This document shows positions 34,566-42,518 of a DNA stretch of 64,000 nt, piece after piece. Location: the NCBI GenBank assembly GCA_033391075.1, contig JAWPMV010000001.1:434001-498000 (forward strand), read 5' to 3'. A program made the translations under genes and the position numbers. The DNA comes from Bacteroidia bacterium. GTDB taxonomy: Bacteria; Bacteroidota; Bacteroidia; J057. The notes under the pieces were generated by a model that made no database searches, had not been told where the DNA came from, and worked only from the letters and a program-made list of their open reading frames with translations. How positions within the stretch are numbered: position 1 is the stretch's first letter; every line of letters starts with the position of its first letter.

Positions 34566-35237
34566 ATGAAGTATCTCCCCATCAGCATTTTACTGATTTC
34601 CCTCTTATTCTTCACTACCCAGCTAAAAGGCCAGGAATTCTTTGAAGGTAGCCTTACGTTTGAAGTAAAACTGAAAGGTCCCATGGCTGAAATGCTCAAT
34701 AAAAATGAGCCCAATAATAAAATGACTATGCATGTTCGGGATGCAGACTATATCATCCTGCTAAGTGGAGGTCGTTATCCCAAGACCTTCTTCTTTGTAG
34801 CTGACTCCAATATCGAGTACAGTGTAGATATGAGCAAGAGAGAAGCCTATAAGTTTTCTATGCATGGAGACAAAGCCAGAGAAAGCCATAAGTCTGAAAA
34901 AAAGAAACCTGTAGAGGCAGCACCTACTGGCAATCAAGTGGAGATTCAGGGAATCCTCTGCGATGAATACAAAATGAGAAAAGATAATAGTTTGTTTACC
35001 TTCTACGTCAGCGATGACTATAGAGTAAACCTCGACCTTTATCCTAAAATACCTCGTACCAAAGCCAGTTTCCTGATCAAAGGACTTGATGGCCGCATTC
35101 CCCTCAAAACCGTCAAAAGACAAAAAGACCTGCAGGTAATTACAACTGCCGTCAAAATCACTCCGCAAGAATTTGATCCCAAGCAATTTCAATTGCCACC
35201 GGGATTTAAGGTGAAGGGGAGGGATTATAGGTGGTAA
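34566..35237 (+). CDS. Secreted DUF4412/GLPGLI-like protein
   Basis: 223 residues. A signal peptide (about 1-22, TTQLKGQE) is followed by FFEGSLTFEVKLKGPMAEML, SVDMSKREAYKF, a central Lys/Glu linker (ESHKSEKKKPVEAAP), then GNQVEIQGILCDEYKMRKDN, and ITPQEFDPKQFQLPPGFKV. The order of an EG(x)-strand start, a central ...ILCDEYK... segment and a closing FxxPxGF motif is that of the DUF4412-type periplasmic beta proteins of Bacteroidota. Function unknown. A GTGTTRG inverted repeat follows the stop codon. Confidence 0.6.
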   Translation: MKYLPISILLISLLFFTTQLKGQEFFEGSLTFEVKLKGPMAEMLNKNEPNNKMTMHVRDADYIILLSGGRYPKTFFFVADSNIEYSVDMSKREAYKFSMHGDKARESHKSEKKKPVEAAPTGNQVEIQGILCDEYKMRKDNSLFTFYVSDDYRVNLDLYPKIPRTKASFLIKGLDGRIPLKTVKRQKDLQVITTAVKITPQEFDPKQFQLPPGFKVKGRDYRW

Positions 35238-35238
35238 T

Positions 35239-35328
35239 CCGTATTAGGGTGTTTGTGTGTTAGGGTACGAGTGTTATTTTTATAGTCTGAACGCTAATAC
35301 CCTAAAACACTAATACGTTAACACTTCC
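35239..35328. repeat. GTGTTRG-family inverted repeat before yraN
   Basis: Left arm from 35239 (CCGTATTAGGGTGTTTGTGT then GTTAGGGTACGAGTGTTA), right arm 35291-35328 whose complement reads GGAAGTGTTAACGTATTAGT then GTTTTAGGGTATTAGCG. Imperfect pairing with a spacer near TTTTTATAGTCTGA. The right arm ends two bases before the yraN ATG, as in the copy at 32.6 kb. Confidence 0.75.
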
Positions 35329-35330
35329 TT

Positions 35331-35711
35331 ATGGCTTCCCACAACGATCTCGGAAAAAAAGGTGAAGACATTGCGGCCGGATTTCTGGAGGCTAAAGGCT
35401 ATCATATTATGGATAGGAATTACCGCTTTGAGAAAGCAGAGGTGGATATGGTAGCACTCCAACTAGAACCTGCAGAGCTGGTATTTGTGGAGGTAAAGAC
35501 GCGTTCCAATACAGAATTGAATCATCCGGAAGATGCTGTTTCCGAAAAAAAGAAAGCCCTGATCTTTAAGGCTGCGGATTCTTATATCTACGAAAAGCAG
35601 ATGTCAACTGTGCCCGTACGCTTTGATGTGATCGCCATAGGCATGGATAATCCCGAGCATCCTATGATTCACCATATAGAAGATGCCTTTCGAATGGAAG
35701 GAATGTGGTAA
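35331..35711 (+). CDS. YraN family (UPF0102) endonuclease-like protein
   Basis: 126 residues, usual length. Motifs: DLGKKGEDIAAGFLEAKGYHIMDRNYRF, then EVDMVAL and LVFVEVKTRSN, which together give the E-xD-ExK pattern of the restriction-endonuclease-like fold (acidic residues plus VEVKTR), and a final RFDVIAI. The biochemical role of YraN is not settled; a DNA-processing role is suspected from the fold. It starts at the edge of an inverted repeat and precedes prfB by 86 bases. Confidence 0.9.
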   Translation: MASHNDLGKKGEDIAAGFLEAKGYHIMDRNYRFEKAEVDMVALQLEPAELVFVEVKTRSNTELNHPEDAVSEKKKALIFKAADSYIYEKQMSTVPVRFDVIAIGMDNPEHPMIHHIEDAFRMEGMW

Positions 35712-35797
35712 TTGGTTTTGCTCTTGAAGTCCCACTCCCTATCTTTACCCAGATTTTTTGTTTACATAAGTTTCACTTAACTATATTCCTGAGCGTC

Positions 35798-36872
35798 ATG
35801 ACACAAGACCAATTAAAGGATATTCAAGCACGACGTGATGTGCTGGGGAGGTATCTTTGACATTGCTGGAAAGCTGGCAAAAATTGAAGATAAAGAAGCT
35901 ATAACCCTCCAACCGGATTTCTGGGATCATCCGGACGATGCCCAGAAGGTACTCCGTGAAATTTCCAATATTAAGATTTGGACCGTGGCCTACAAAAAAG
36001 TAGAGGAAGCCATCGGTGAGGTCGAGGTATTGTATGAATTTCAGAAAGAAGGCGAAGTAGAAGTTGAAGATGTTAATGAAGCCTATGAGCTGGCGCTCAA
36101 GGTTTTGGATGATCTTGAGTTTCAGAAAATGCTGGATAAAGAAGAAGATCGTCTGGATTGTATACTCGAGATCAATAGTGGAGCCGGAGGTACCGAGAGC
36201 CAGGATTGGGTAGAGATGCTCAAGCGGATGTACACCATGTATGCCGATAAGCATGACTTTTCCTGGTCATTGCTGGATGAGGTACAGGGCGAGGAAGCAG
36301 GGCTCAAAAGTACAGAGCTTGAGATTAAAGGGAGTTTTGCTTATGGATTGTTGAAAGGGGAGAAAGGTGTGCATCGGATGGTGCGTATTAGTCCTTTCAA
36401 TGCACAGGGGAAACGGCAAACTACTTTCGCTTCAGTAGATGTCCGACCTTTGATAGACGATACAATTGAGATCGAAATTGATTCTAAAGAAATAGAACTG
36501 ACTACAACTCACTCTAGTGGTAAGGGAGGACAGAATGTGAATAAAGTGGAAACGGCGGTTCGCCTGAAACATATTCCTACTGGCATCACCATTTTTGCCC
36601 AGAAAGAGAGAAGTCAGCTTCGTAATAAGGAAAAAGCCATGGAGTTGCTGAAGAGCAAACTCTATGAACTGGAAATTGAAAAGCGTAATGCTGCCCGTTC
36701 GGAGTCCGAATCTGAAAAACAAGCCATTGAATGGGGCTCTCAGATTCGCAACTATGTCTTTCATCCCTATAAGCAAGTGAAAGATCTTCGTTCGGAGATC
36801 AAAAGCACCAATCTCCAGGGAGTTATGGATGGTGAACTGGACGAGTTTATTAAGGCTTATTTGTTGAGTTAA
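35798..36872 (+). CDS. prfB: Peptide chain release factor 2, made by programmed +1 frameshift
   Basis: The true start is ATG 35798. Twenty codons are read in that frame to CTT (35855-35857), the next codon is TGA (35858-35860), and a +1 slip continues with GAC (35859-35861) to the stop at 36872, giving 357 residues; join(35798..35857,35859..36872). Motifs: SPF-type specificity loop ([10 protein letters not shown]), GGQ at 243-245 ([20 protein letters not shown]) and the C-terminal [16 protein letters not shown]2 releases peptides at UGA and UAA. Low RF2 slows termination at the internal UGA and so raises frameshifting, an autoregulatory loop. A weak promoter-like pair (TTTG 35757, TATATTCC 35782) lies upstream. 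Confidence 0.96.
35846..35861 (+). promoter_or_regulatory. prfB programmed frameshift site
   Basis: GGGAGGTATCTTTGAC: a Shine-Dalgarno-like GGGAGG is followed by the slippery CTT, the in-frame TGA and C, which favours slow termination. It is the classical RF2 site (AGGGGGTATCTTTGAC in E. coli) with small changes. Confidence 0.95.
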
Positions 36873-36892
36873 TTTCTTGATTAATTAAAAAC

Positions 36893-37322
36893 AAACTGTG
36901 TCAGCCCGAGCCCAGTCGAGGGGCCTAAGGTTTCCCCAACTTCCTTTCCCAAACACAAAGAAATTGTCATCCCGGAATCTATCAGATATCCGGGATCTCT
37001 AGCTTCTTCATATTTGCAAGAGATCCCGGCTCTTGGTTTAAGGCCGGGATGACAGATTGTTTCTTTTCTCATACAAATCGTGTCATCCTGAGCATAGCTA
37101 AGGACCTAAGCCCTTGCCCTACTTCCTTTCTCTTACTCTTCTTAAAGAATTGGAAAAGAGGTGGCTAAAATAATAAGGTTCCTCGGCTGGGCTCGGAATG
37201 ACAGGATTTTTATGGTAATGCGCGCACTCCATTGGACAATTTGGTCAAGGGAGTGTGGGCTTGAGGCGGTGGGTTGAAAATTAGCTTCCTCAACGGGGCT
37301 CGGGCTGACACAATTGTTTATC
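36893..37322. repeat. Nested palindromic repeats of the GTCATCC family
   Basis: The 452-base gap after prfB contains no gene. An outer pair, TGTGTCAGCCCGAGCCCAGT (36898) and its near complement ending GGGCTCGGGCTGACACAATT (37296-37315), encloses two inner pairs: GTCATCCCGG...GATATCCGGG with CCCGGCTCTTGG...CCGGGATGAC (36967-37053), and TGTCATCCTGAGC (about 37081) with GGGCTCGGAATGACA (about 37188-37203). The modules share GTCAT(C) ends and GAGC(C)C cores, so they are one family inserted in nested order. Confidence 0.75.
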
Positions 37323-37324
37323 AT

Positions 37325-37951
37325 TCATTTCCCATCCACATACCACTCATTATATCGTTCTATAATGCGCTCGGTATCTTCTGGTTTGAAAAGTTCATTT
37401 CGAATCGCATCCGCCAATTCGGGGAAGTCGGGAAAAGCATCTGCAATGCGTACCCACTTAAAATTGTAGCTGACTTCATACAAACTACCATCCGGTTTTT
37501 TGATAAGGTCTATATATGCCGCTCCTTGTTTGAGGGTAAAGACCGAACGACGAGTATAAAATCGATACAAAGAAGCAGGGCCTTGTACCGTTCTCAAAAG
37601 GAAAATGGTAGAATCCGAAAATAGGCCTGCAAAATTTAAAGGAGTAGGCAAGACTTCATAATCCCGATTATCTACTCCAAAAGCCTTGATGCGATCGGGG
37701 GTGTATTTTGCCCGTACCCCATAGTCATCTACAAACTTCAATTGGCGTTGATTGAGAAAATCATCCTGTATGCGGATGTAGCCATAGGTAGTATCGCCAT
37801 GATTGGCTACTATGTAACCTTGTTCGTAGCTGTTTTTGGGTCTTTTGGTTTGTCGTTTTTTCTCACTCTTATCCTGTGCCCATACATCTGAAAACAGGAA
37901 TCCACTTCCAATTAACAGAGCAAGGAGAACTGAGGTCCGAATATGTTTCAT
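37325..37951 (-). CDS. Secreted protein of unknown function
   Basis: 208 residues with a signal peptide (MKHIRTSVLLALLIGSGFLF, cleavage near VWAQD) and then a Lys/Arg-rich stretch (KSEKKRQTKRPKNS). The body begins YEQGYIVANHGDTTYGYIRI, a motif often seen in periplasmic Bacteroidota proteins of unknown role, followed by beta-rich sequence (VKYTPDRIKAFGV-like, SLYRFYTRRSVFTLKQGAAY) and a C-terminal helical part (FPDFPELADAIRNELFKPED). It is followed upstream, 52 bases away on the same strand, by the BT_3928 gene and might share its transcript. No function is assigned. Confidence 0.65.
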   Translation of the reverse strand: MKHIRTSVLLALLIGSGFLFSDVWAQDKSEKKRQTKRPKNSYEQGYIVANHGDTTYGYIRIQDDFLNQRQLKFVDDYGVRAKYTPDRIKAFGVDNRDYEVLPTPLNFAGLFSDSTIFLLRTVQGPASLYRFYTRRSVFTLKQGAAYIDLIKKPDGSLYEVSYNFKWVRIADAFPDFPELADAIRNELFKPEDTERIIERYNEWYVDGK

Positions 37952-38003
37952 TGCTTTGAAAAGCAGCTTGTTTGGGTTGTAATACTTGAGGAAAAAGCCT
38001 GCT

Positions 38004-39119
38004 TTATTGGAGCAGGGCCTTTATCTCTTCCGCACTGGGAATATCATTGTGATGCCATTTTTCGACGACAACTCCTTCTTTAAGTAACACATAGCCCGGA
38101 TTTGAACGGACGATGGTCTTCAGTGTTTTTGGATCAAAATAGGTAAAGGGATAGGTCATGCCTGCTTTTGGTTTAACCTCCTCTTCAAAGCTTTTCTTGG
38201 AATCACCATTGGCTCCATAGACATTTACCCCACTTCCTTGCAGGCTTTGGTGCAAGGCCTCACTGGCTTTCATGTCGTCCATGTCTGCTTTGAATCCGGT
38301 GTAGATCACAACCATCAGATTGTTGCCTTCGAAGATCGGCAACTCACGATCACTATAGAACTGGTCGAAGTCAGCGCATTTTGGAAAATCATCTCCCGGA
38401 GCGATATATTCTTTACAGTGCTCAAGGTCTACGCCTACTTTATAAGCCCTATAATCTACTACGGGCAAATGCTCATGGCAGTAATAAGAATAGGCACCTG
38501 CCAGAAGGAAACTGGCCAGAACTACCTTCCAGGTTCCACTCTTTCCCAAAATGGGATGGATAGAATGCCTGACGATAAATACTGGGATCAGCATGCCTGT
38601 CAGGATGATATCTTTTACAAAAGACTCCCAGGGCTCAATTTTCAGGGCATCTCCAAAACAGCCACAATCTGCTACTGCTCCTGTATAATGAGAATAGCCC
38701 GTCAAAATGGTGAAGAAGATCATCATCAGCATGGAAAGCCACATGGTCAGATTCATCCTCCAGCCAACAATAACAGCGACTCCCAGGGCCATTTCAAATA
38801 CACTGATAAACCAGGCGAGAGGCTTGGAAAGCGGAGTCATAAATTCAAAGAAGCCTTTGAAAAAAGAGAAATCACTCCCAAATACCCCAAAGTATTCTTC
38901 CAACTTATAGGCAAAACCGATATAATCATTGGCTTTAACATAGCCTGAGTAGAGAAACAACAATCCTACAAAGATGCGCACTACCCAAACCAGCATATTG
39001 GTTTTGGGGAGGTAATCCAAATCCAGGGATTTAACTTTTCGGGATTCAAAAAGCAGACTCAAGCCTGCCAATACTCCGGAAATTGCGAACACCAGGCCGA
39101 TGATCTGGTAGCTAGTCAT
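38004..39119 (-). CDS. BT_3928-family protein (DoxX/MauE-like membrane domain plus C-terminal soluble domain)
   Basis: 371 residues. The N-terminal half has about five to six membrane segments of DoxX/MauE type (NMLVWVVRIFVGLLFLYSGY; LAWFISVFEMALGVAVIVGW; LSMLMMIFFTILTGYSHYTG) with VADCGCFGDALKIEPW, a conserved CGCFGD typical of MauE-like proteins that handle disulfides. The second half (about 205-371) is soluble with DDFPKCADFDQFYSDRELPI and a thioredoxin-like finish (YFDPKTLKTIVRSNPGYVLL). Neighbours DUF1599 and folP match the order conserved in Bacteroidota. Precise role unknown; redox work in the envelope is likely. Confidence 0.85.
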   Translation of the reverse strand: MTSYQIIGLVFAISGVLAGLSLLFESRKVKSLDLDYLPKTNMLVWVVRIFVGLLFLYSGYVKANDYIGFAYKLEEYFGVFGSDFSFFKGFFEFMTPLSKPLAWFISVFEMALGVAVIVGWRMNLTMWLSMLMMIFFTILTGYSHYTGAVADCGCFGDALKIEPWESFVKDIILTGMLIPVFIVRHSIHPILGKSGTWKVVLASFLLAGAYSYYCHEHLPVVDYRAYKVGVDLEHCKEYIAPGDDFPKCADFDQFYSDRELPIFEGNNLMVVIYTGFKADMDDMKASEALHQSLQGSGVNVYGANGDSKKSFEEEVKPKAGMTYPFTYFDPKTLKTIVRSNPGYVLLKEGVVVEKWHHNDIPSAEEIKALLQ

Positions 39120-39132
39120 ATATTCTTAAGGT

Positions 39133-39690
39133 TTAAGCTGGCTCTTCCATTTTTATCAGGGAAAAGACCGCATAATTCAACATATCTATATAATTGGCAT
39201 CAGCGCCTTCGGATACCTTTACTTTACCCGCATTATCCTCAATTTGTTTTAGTCTTTCAATCTTCATCAAAATCAAGTCAACGATAGAACTAACCCGTAT
39301 CTTTCTCCAGGCCTCTCCATAATCGTGATTCTTTTTTTGCATAGTCTTAAAGGCATCATCTACCTTTTTGTCATACAAGTTCTCAACTTTTTTCAAACTA
39401 TCTATAGCAGCTAAGCGAGCGTCTTCATCCTGTAAATTTATTTCAAGCAGGATCAAAGCAATTATGCAATAGTTAACAATAGCCACAAATTCACCCTCTA
39501 TGCTTTCACCTACCTTATTTACCTGACTTTCCTGAATGGATCGGATTCTCTCCGCTTTGATCAAAATCTGATCCGTGACTGAAGGCATTCGGAGAATGGA
39601 CCAGGAAGTGCCATAGTCGCTGGCTTTATTCATAAAGAGTTCTTTACATCCTTTTATGATCTCCTGGTATTGTTGATCGGTTTTACTCAT
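39133..39690 (-). CDS. DUF1599 (nucleotide-modification-associated domain 1) protein
   Basis: 185 residues made of two copies of one helical unit: KELFMNKASDYGTSWSILRM ... SVTDQILIKAERIRSIQE (first half) and KTMQKKNHDYGEAWRKIRVS ... SIVDLILMKIERLKQIED (second half). The DYG and the ER motifs are kept in both. Its family is named from occurrence next to nucleotide-modifying enzymes in phage, but in Bacteroidota it is a chromosomal neighbour of folP and BT_3928, as here. The role is unknown. It has its own promoter at 39741 and precedes BT_3928 by 13 bases. Confidence 0.85.
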   Translation of the reverse strand: MSKTDQQYQEIIKGCKELFMNKASDYGTSWSILRMPSVTDQILIKAERIRSIQESQVNKVGESIEGEFVAIVNYCIIALILLEINLQDEDARLAAIDSLKKVENLYDKKVDDAFKTMQKKNHDYGEAWRKIRVSSIVDLILMKIERLKQIEDNAGKVKVSEGADANYIDMLNYAVFSLIKMEEPA

Positions 39691-39740
39691 ATCATTGATC
39701 TGCCCGGGCTTTCCGTGGCAATTCTGCCAAAAAATTCTAC

Positions 39741-39771
39741 CAAAGGTATTAATTGTATCAATCAGGTGAAA
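39741..39771 (-). promoter_or_regulatory. Promoter of the DUF1599-BT_3928 operon
   Basis: Minus strand: TTTC (39771-39768, one off TTTG), 19-base spacer, TACCTTTG (39748-39741, exact -7 match). The DUF1599 start codon lies about 50 bases downstream. Confidence 0.55.
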
Positions 39772-39836
39772 TTAATTGAAAAATTCTTCCTTTTTTTGTG
39801 CCAGTTTATAGCTCCCAACGGAATCAATCCTCTTTT

Positions 39837-40682
39837 ATGAGTTTCTCCCTCAATTGCCGGGGCCACTTGCTCGACCTGAAGCGTCCACAGATCATGGGAA
39901 TTTTAAATCTCACCCCCGATAGTTTTTCGGATGGGGGGAGCTATGATTCTGATCAGGCCGCTATAGATAGGGTAGGGGAAATGCTGGAATTGGGTGCTCG
40001 TATAATAGATGTAGGAGGATATTCTTCCAGACCTTTTGCAGATGAAGTAAGTAACCAGGAAGAGCTGGATCGTATATATAAGGTATGCGAGTCCATTTTG
40101 AAGCATTTTCCTGATACTCTCCTTTCAATAGATACCTTTCGTACTTCTGTCGCTAAGCCCCTGCTTGATCTGGGAGCACATATCATCAATGATATATCCG
40201 CTGCCAATCTTGATCCGGCGATGATGGAGCTTGTAGCTGCTTATGGGGATGTCCCCTATATTATGATGCACATGCAGGGGGAGCCCCGGAGCATGCAGAA
40301 AGACCCCCAATACAAAGACCTGATTCCAGATATTCAGGATTTTTTTGTGGAAAAGATCAGGGCAGCGCGTGAAGCCGGTATCAAGGATTTGGTATTGGAT
40401 CCGGGATTTGGATTTGGGAAAAGGCAGGAACATAACTATCAGCTTCTGTATGAGCTGGAAAAATTTCAATTATTTGAGCTTCCCTTACTCTGTGGCATCT
40501 CTCGAAAATCCATGATGTACAAATTTTTTGATACAGATGCAGGAGACGTACTGGAAATTACAACGGCCCTTCATTTGAAGGCTTTGGAATTGGGCGCAAA
40601 TATAATTCGCGTTCATGACATCCGAGAAGCCAATCGGATCGTACAATTATTTAGCTATCTTCAGGATCATGGAATTATTTGA
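39837..40682 (+). CDS. folP: Dihydropteroate synthase
   Basis: 281 residues from ATG 39837; a GTG at 39798 is open but unneeded. Conserved motifs: IMGILNLTPDSFSDGG (pterin site), IDVGGYSSRPFADEV, SIDTFR, INDISAAN, MHMQGEPRSMQ, LVLDPGFGFGK, CGISRKS and IIRVHDIREA. It joins 6-hydroxymethyl-dihydropterin pyrophosphate to p-aminobenzoate in folate synthesis. The end overlaps the cdaA start by 14 bases, and folB follows cdaA, so folate and cyclic di-AMP genes share one operon, as in other Bacteroidota. Confidence 0.96.
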   Translation: MSFSLNCRGHLLDLKRPQIMGILNLTPDSFSDGGSYDSDQAAIDRVGEMLELGARIIDVGGYSSRPFADEVSNQEELDRIYKVCESILKHFPDTLLSIDTFRTSVAKPLLDLGAHIINDISAANLDPAMMELVAAYGDVPYIMMHMQGEPRSMQKDPQYKDLIPDIQDFFVEKIRAAREAGIKDLVLDPGFGFGKRQEHNYQLLYELEKFQLFELPLLCGISRKSMMYKFFDTDAGDVLEITTALHLKALELGANIIRVHDIREANRIVQLFSYLQDHGII

Positions 40683-41460
40683 AATAGGCTTTGTAAAAGT
40701 ACGTTTGGTGGACATCATCGATATCTCGGTGGTGAGTTACCTTTTTTACAAACTCTATGAAAGCCTGAGAGGGAGTTTAGCGCTGCGAGTAATTAGTGTA
40801 ATAATATCAATTTTCCTTCTATGGAAATTAATTGATCTGTTAGAATTTCGACTTTTAGGCTCCATTTTAGATCCCTTCCTCAGCCTGGGAGCCATTGCCG
40901 TAGTGATTATTTTCGCCCCGCAAATCCGCCAATTTCTCTCCCAGATTAGTACAAATACCCTGATCGACAGGATCACCCGTCCTTTATCCCGCAGAACAGA
41001 AGCCCTGACAACAGAAGTCATACAGGAGGTCATAGAATCTCTGAAAAGTATCAGAGCCACCGGAAATGGAGCATTAATTGTTTTCGTAGGAAATACACCT
41101 CTGGACCATATCATGGATGCCGGGGATCAACTGGACGCTATCATTTCTTCCCGCCTTATTTATACAATTTTCCAAAAAGAGAGCCCTCTTCATGATGGTG
41201 CTATGTTGTTAGAGGGGAATAAAATACGTTCTGTACGTTGTATTTTACCTATAAGTAAGAGTACGACCCTTGACGCAGAACTGGGACTTCGCCACCGATC
41301 TGCGGTCGGACTTACAGAAATAAGTGACGCATTGGTGATAGTTGTATCTGAAGAAAGAAGGGAATTGTCTCTTGCCAATGGAGGGAAATTAGTTCGCTCT
41401 GTGGATTATCAAGAAATTGAAGATGCAGTGTCCCGACATTATCAAAGAGTTGGAAAATAA
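40669..41460 (+). CDS. cdaA: Diadenylate cyclase CdaA (DacA)
   Basis: 263 residues from ATG 40669; the longer frame back to 40615 lies inside folP and is discarded. Three N-terminal membrane helices (VVSYLFYKLYESL region; VISVIISIFLLWKLIDLL; FLSLGAIAVVIIFAP) precede the DisA_N cyclase domain with LHDGAMLLEGNKI (DGA motif) and LGLRHRSAVGLTE (RHR motif), both needed to join two ATP into c-di-AMP. C-di-AMP controls potassium and osmotic balance and cell-wall state. It overlaps folP by 14 bases. Confidence 0.95.
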   Translation: MELFEIGFVKVRLVDIIDISVVSYLFYKLYESLRGSLALRVISVIISIFLLWKLIDLLEFRLLGSILDPFLSLGAIAVVIIFAPQIRQFLSQISTNTLIDRITRPLSRRTEALTTEVIQEVIESLKSIRATGNGALIVFVGNTPLDHIMDAGDQLDAIISSRLIYTIFQKESPLHDGAMLLEGNKIRSVRCILPISKSTTLDAELGLRHRSAVGLTEISDALVIVVSEERRELSLANGGKLVRSVDYQEIEDAVSRHYQRVGK

Positions 41461-41507
41461 TTTCCCCGTAAGATACATATGCATTTAGGGGTGAAAAATC
41501 AAAACGA

Positions 41508-41873
41508 ATGGGAGTAATTGCGATAGAAGAGATTGAGCTACATGCTTATCATGGTGTGTACGAAGAAGAGCGGAAAAGAGGCACAAGATTTCAGGTTGAC
41601 GTTTACATGGAAACCGATACTCGAAATGCAGCAAAAACAGATCAACTCAAAGACACCCTGGATTATTTTTCCATTTATAAGTTGGTGTTAGAGATTCTGG
41701 AAGTGCCTTGCAATCTTCTGGAACATCTCTGTGAAAAGATCGGATCTGAAATCCTGAGTGATTTTTCTTCGGTCGAGTCGGTCAAGGTAAGGGTTTCAAA
41801 GCTCAAGCCTTTAGCGATGGAAAAGTGTGCGAGGACTTATGTAGAGATGTTTTTTGACAGAAAACATATTTGA
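41508..41873 (+). CDS. folB: Dihydroneopterin aldolase
   Basis: 121 residues, the family norm. Motifs: ELHAYHGVYEEERKRGTRFQVDV (with the active-site Glu in the HGV..EE segment) and the C-terminal VRVSKLKPL with the catalytic Lys. It cuts dihydroneopterin to 6-hydroxymethyl-dihydropterin and glycolaldehyde, two steps before FolP. It lies 47 bases after cdaA in the folP-cdaA-folB run. Confidence 0.93.
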   Translation: MGVIAIEEIELHAYHGVYEEERKRGTRFQVDVYMETDTRNAAKTDQLKDTLDYFSIYKLVLEILEVPCNLLEHLCEKIGSEILSDFSSVESVKVRVSKLKPLAMEKCARTYVEMFFDRKHI

Positions 41874-41973
41874 TCTGGAAAATGAATTTTTTGTTATAAT
41901 TTTTAACATAAACACAATCCTGGGATGATTTTTGCGTTTAACCATTGCGACAGATAATAATCTCAGGCCGATA

Positions 41974-42005
41974 TTTGAAATACTGAAGAGAAACCTGTAG
42001 TTTTG
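41974..42005 (+). promoter_or_regulatory. Promoter of tRNA-Cys
   Basis: TTTG (41974-41977), a 20-base spacer and TAGTTTTG (41998-42005): an exact Bacteroidota promoter. The tRNA begins 38 bases downstream. Confidence 0.8.
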
Positions 42006-42043
42006 TCGCCTGTCTAAACTAAGCGATCACAATTAGTTTGAAA

Positions 42044-42114
42044 GGCGACGTGGCCGAGTGGCTAGGCAGAGGTCTGCAAAACCTTGTACAGCGGTTCGAA
42101 TCCGCTCGTCGCCT
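42044..42114 (+). tRNA. tRNA-Cys (anticodon GCA)
   Basis: The acceptor stem GGCGACG/CGTCGCC, D arm (GGCCGAGTGGCTAGGC), anticodon stem AGGT/ACCT with loop CTGCAAA, and T arm GCGGTTCGAATCCGC all fold. The anticodon GCA reads cysteine. CCA is not encoded. Confidence 0.95.
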
Positions 42115-42518
42115 CTCTTCCCACCTACTACGAAATAGATCTTACCCTTGATTGCTTGGTTACCATTCCTGTGCATATAAAAACCGTTCACTGATTATTT
42201 TCAGCCATTCCCAATTATGAGCTTGAAAGCATGGGGCTTTAGTTCCTTATTTAGAGCTCGAAACTATTGATTGGGCTGAAATATGTATAGGGAGCTTAAT
42301 AATGGGATCAAGAAAATAGATACTTGATTGTATTATTACGTGCGGTGAATGAAATCAGAAGCGGCTAATGAAAACCCTAAACCCATTGATGCCTATTGAA
42401 AATATCTCACTTATTATAGAATGTGAAGCATAAGGTTTCACGCGTTCTCCTAAATTCAACCTTGTTCCAAAATTTTTCTTGAAATCAGAAACAATTCAAA
42501 TTAACCGGAAGGAAGTAT
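42115..42518. other. 404-bp gap between tRNA-Cys and the OmpA-family gene
   Basis: No gene, repeat or clear terminator is seen. The OmpA-type gene probably has its promoter here, but no TTTG-N20-TAnnTTTG pair was found; an AT-rich leader precedes its start. Confidence 0.4.

Noticed and set aside
38238-38948. 236-codon plus-strand ORF
   Set aside because: Antisense to the BT_3928-family gene, with no recognisable domain.
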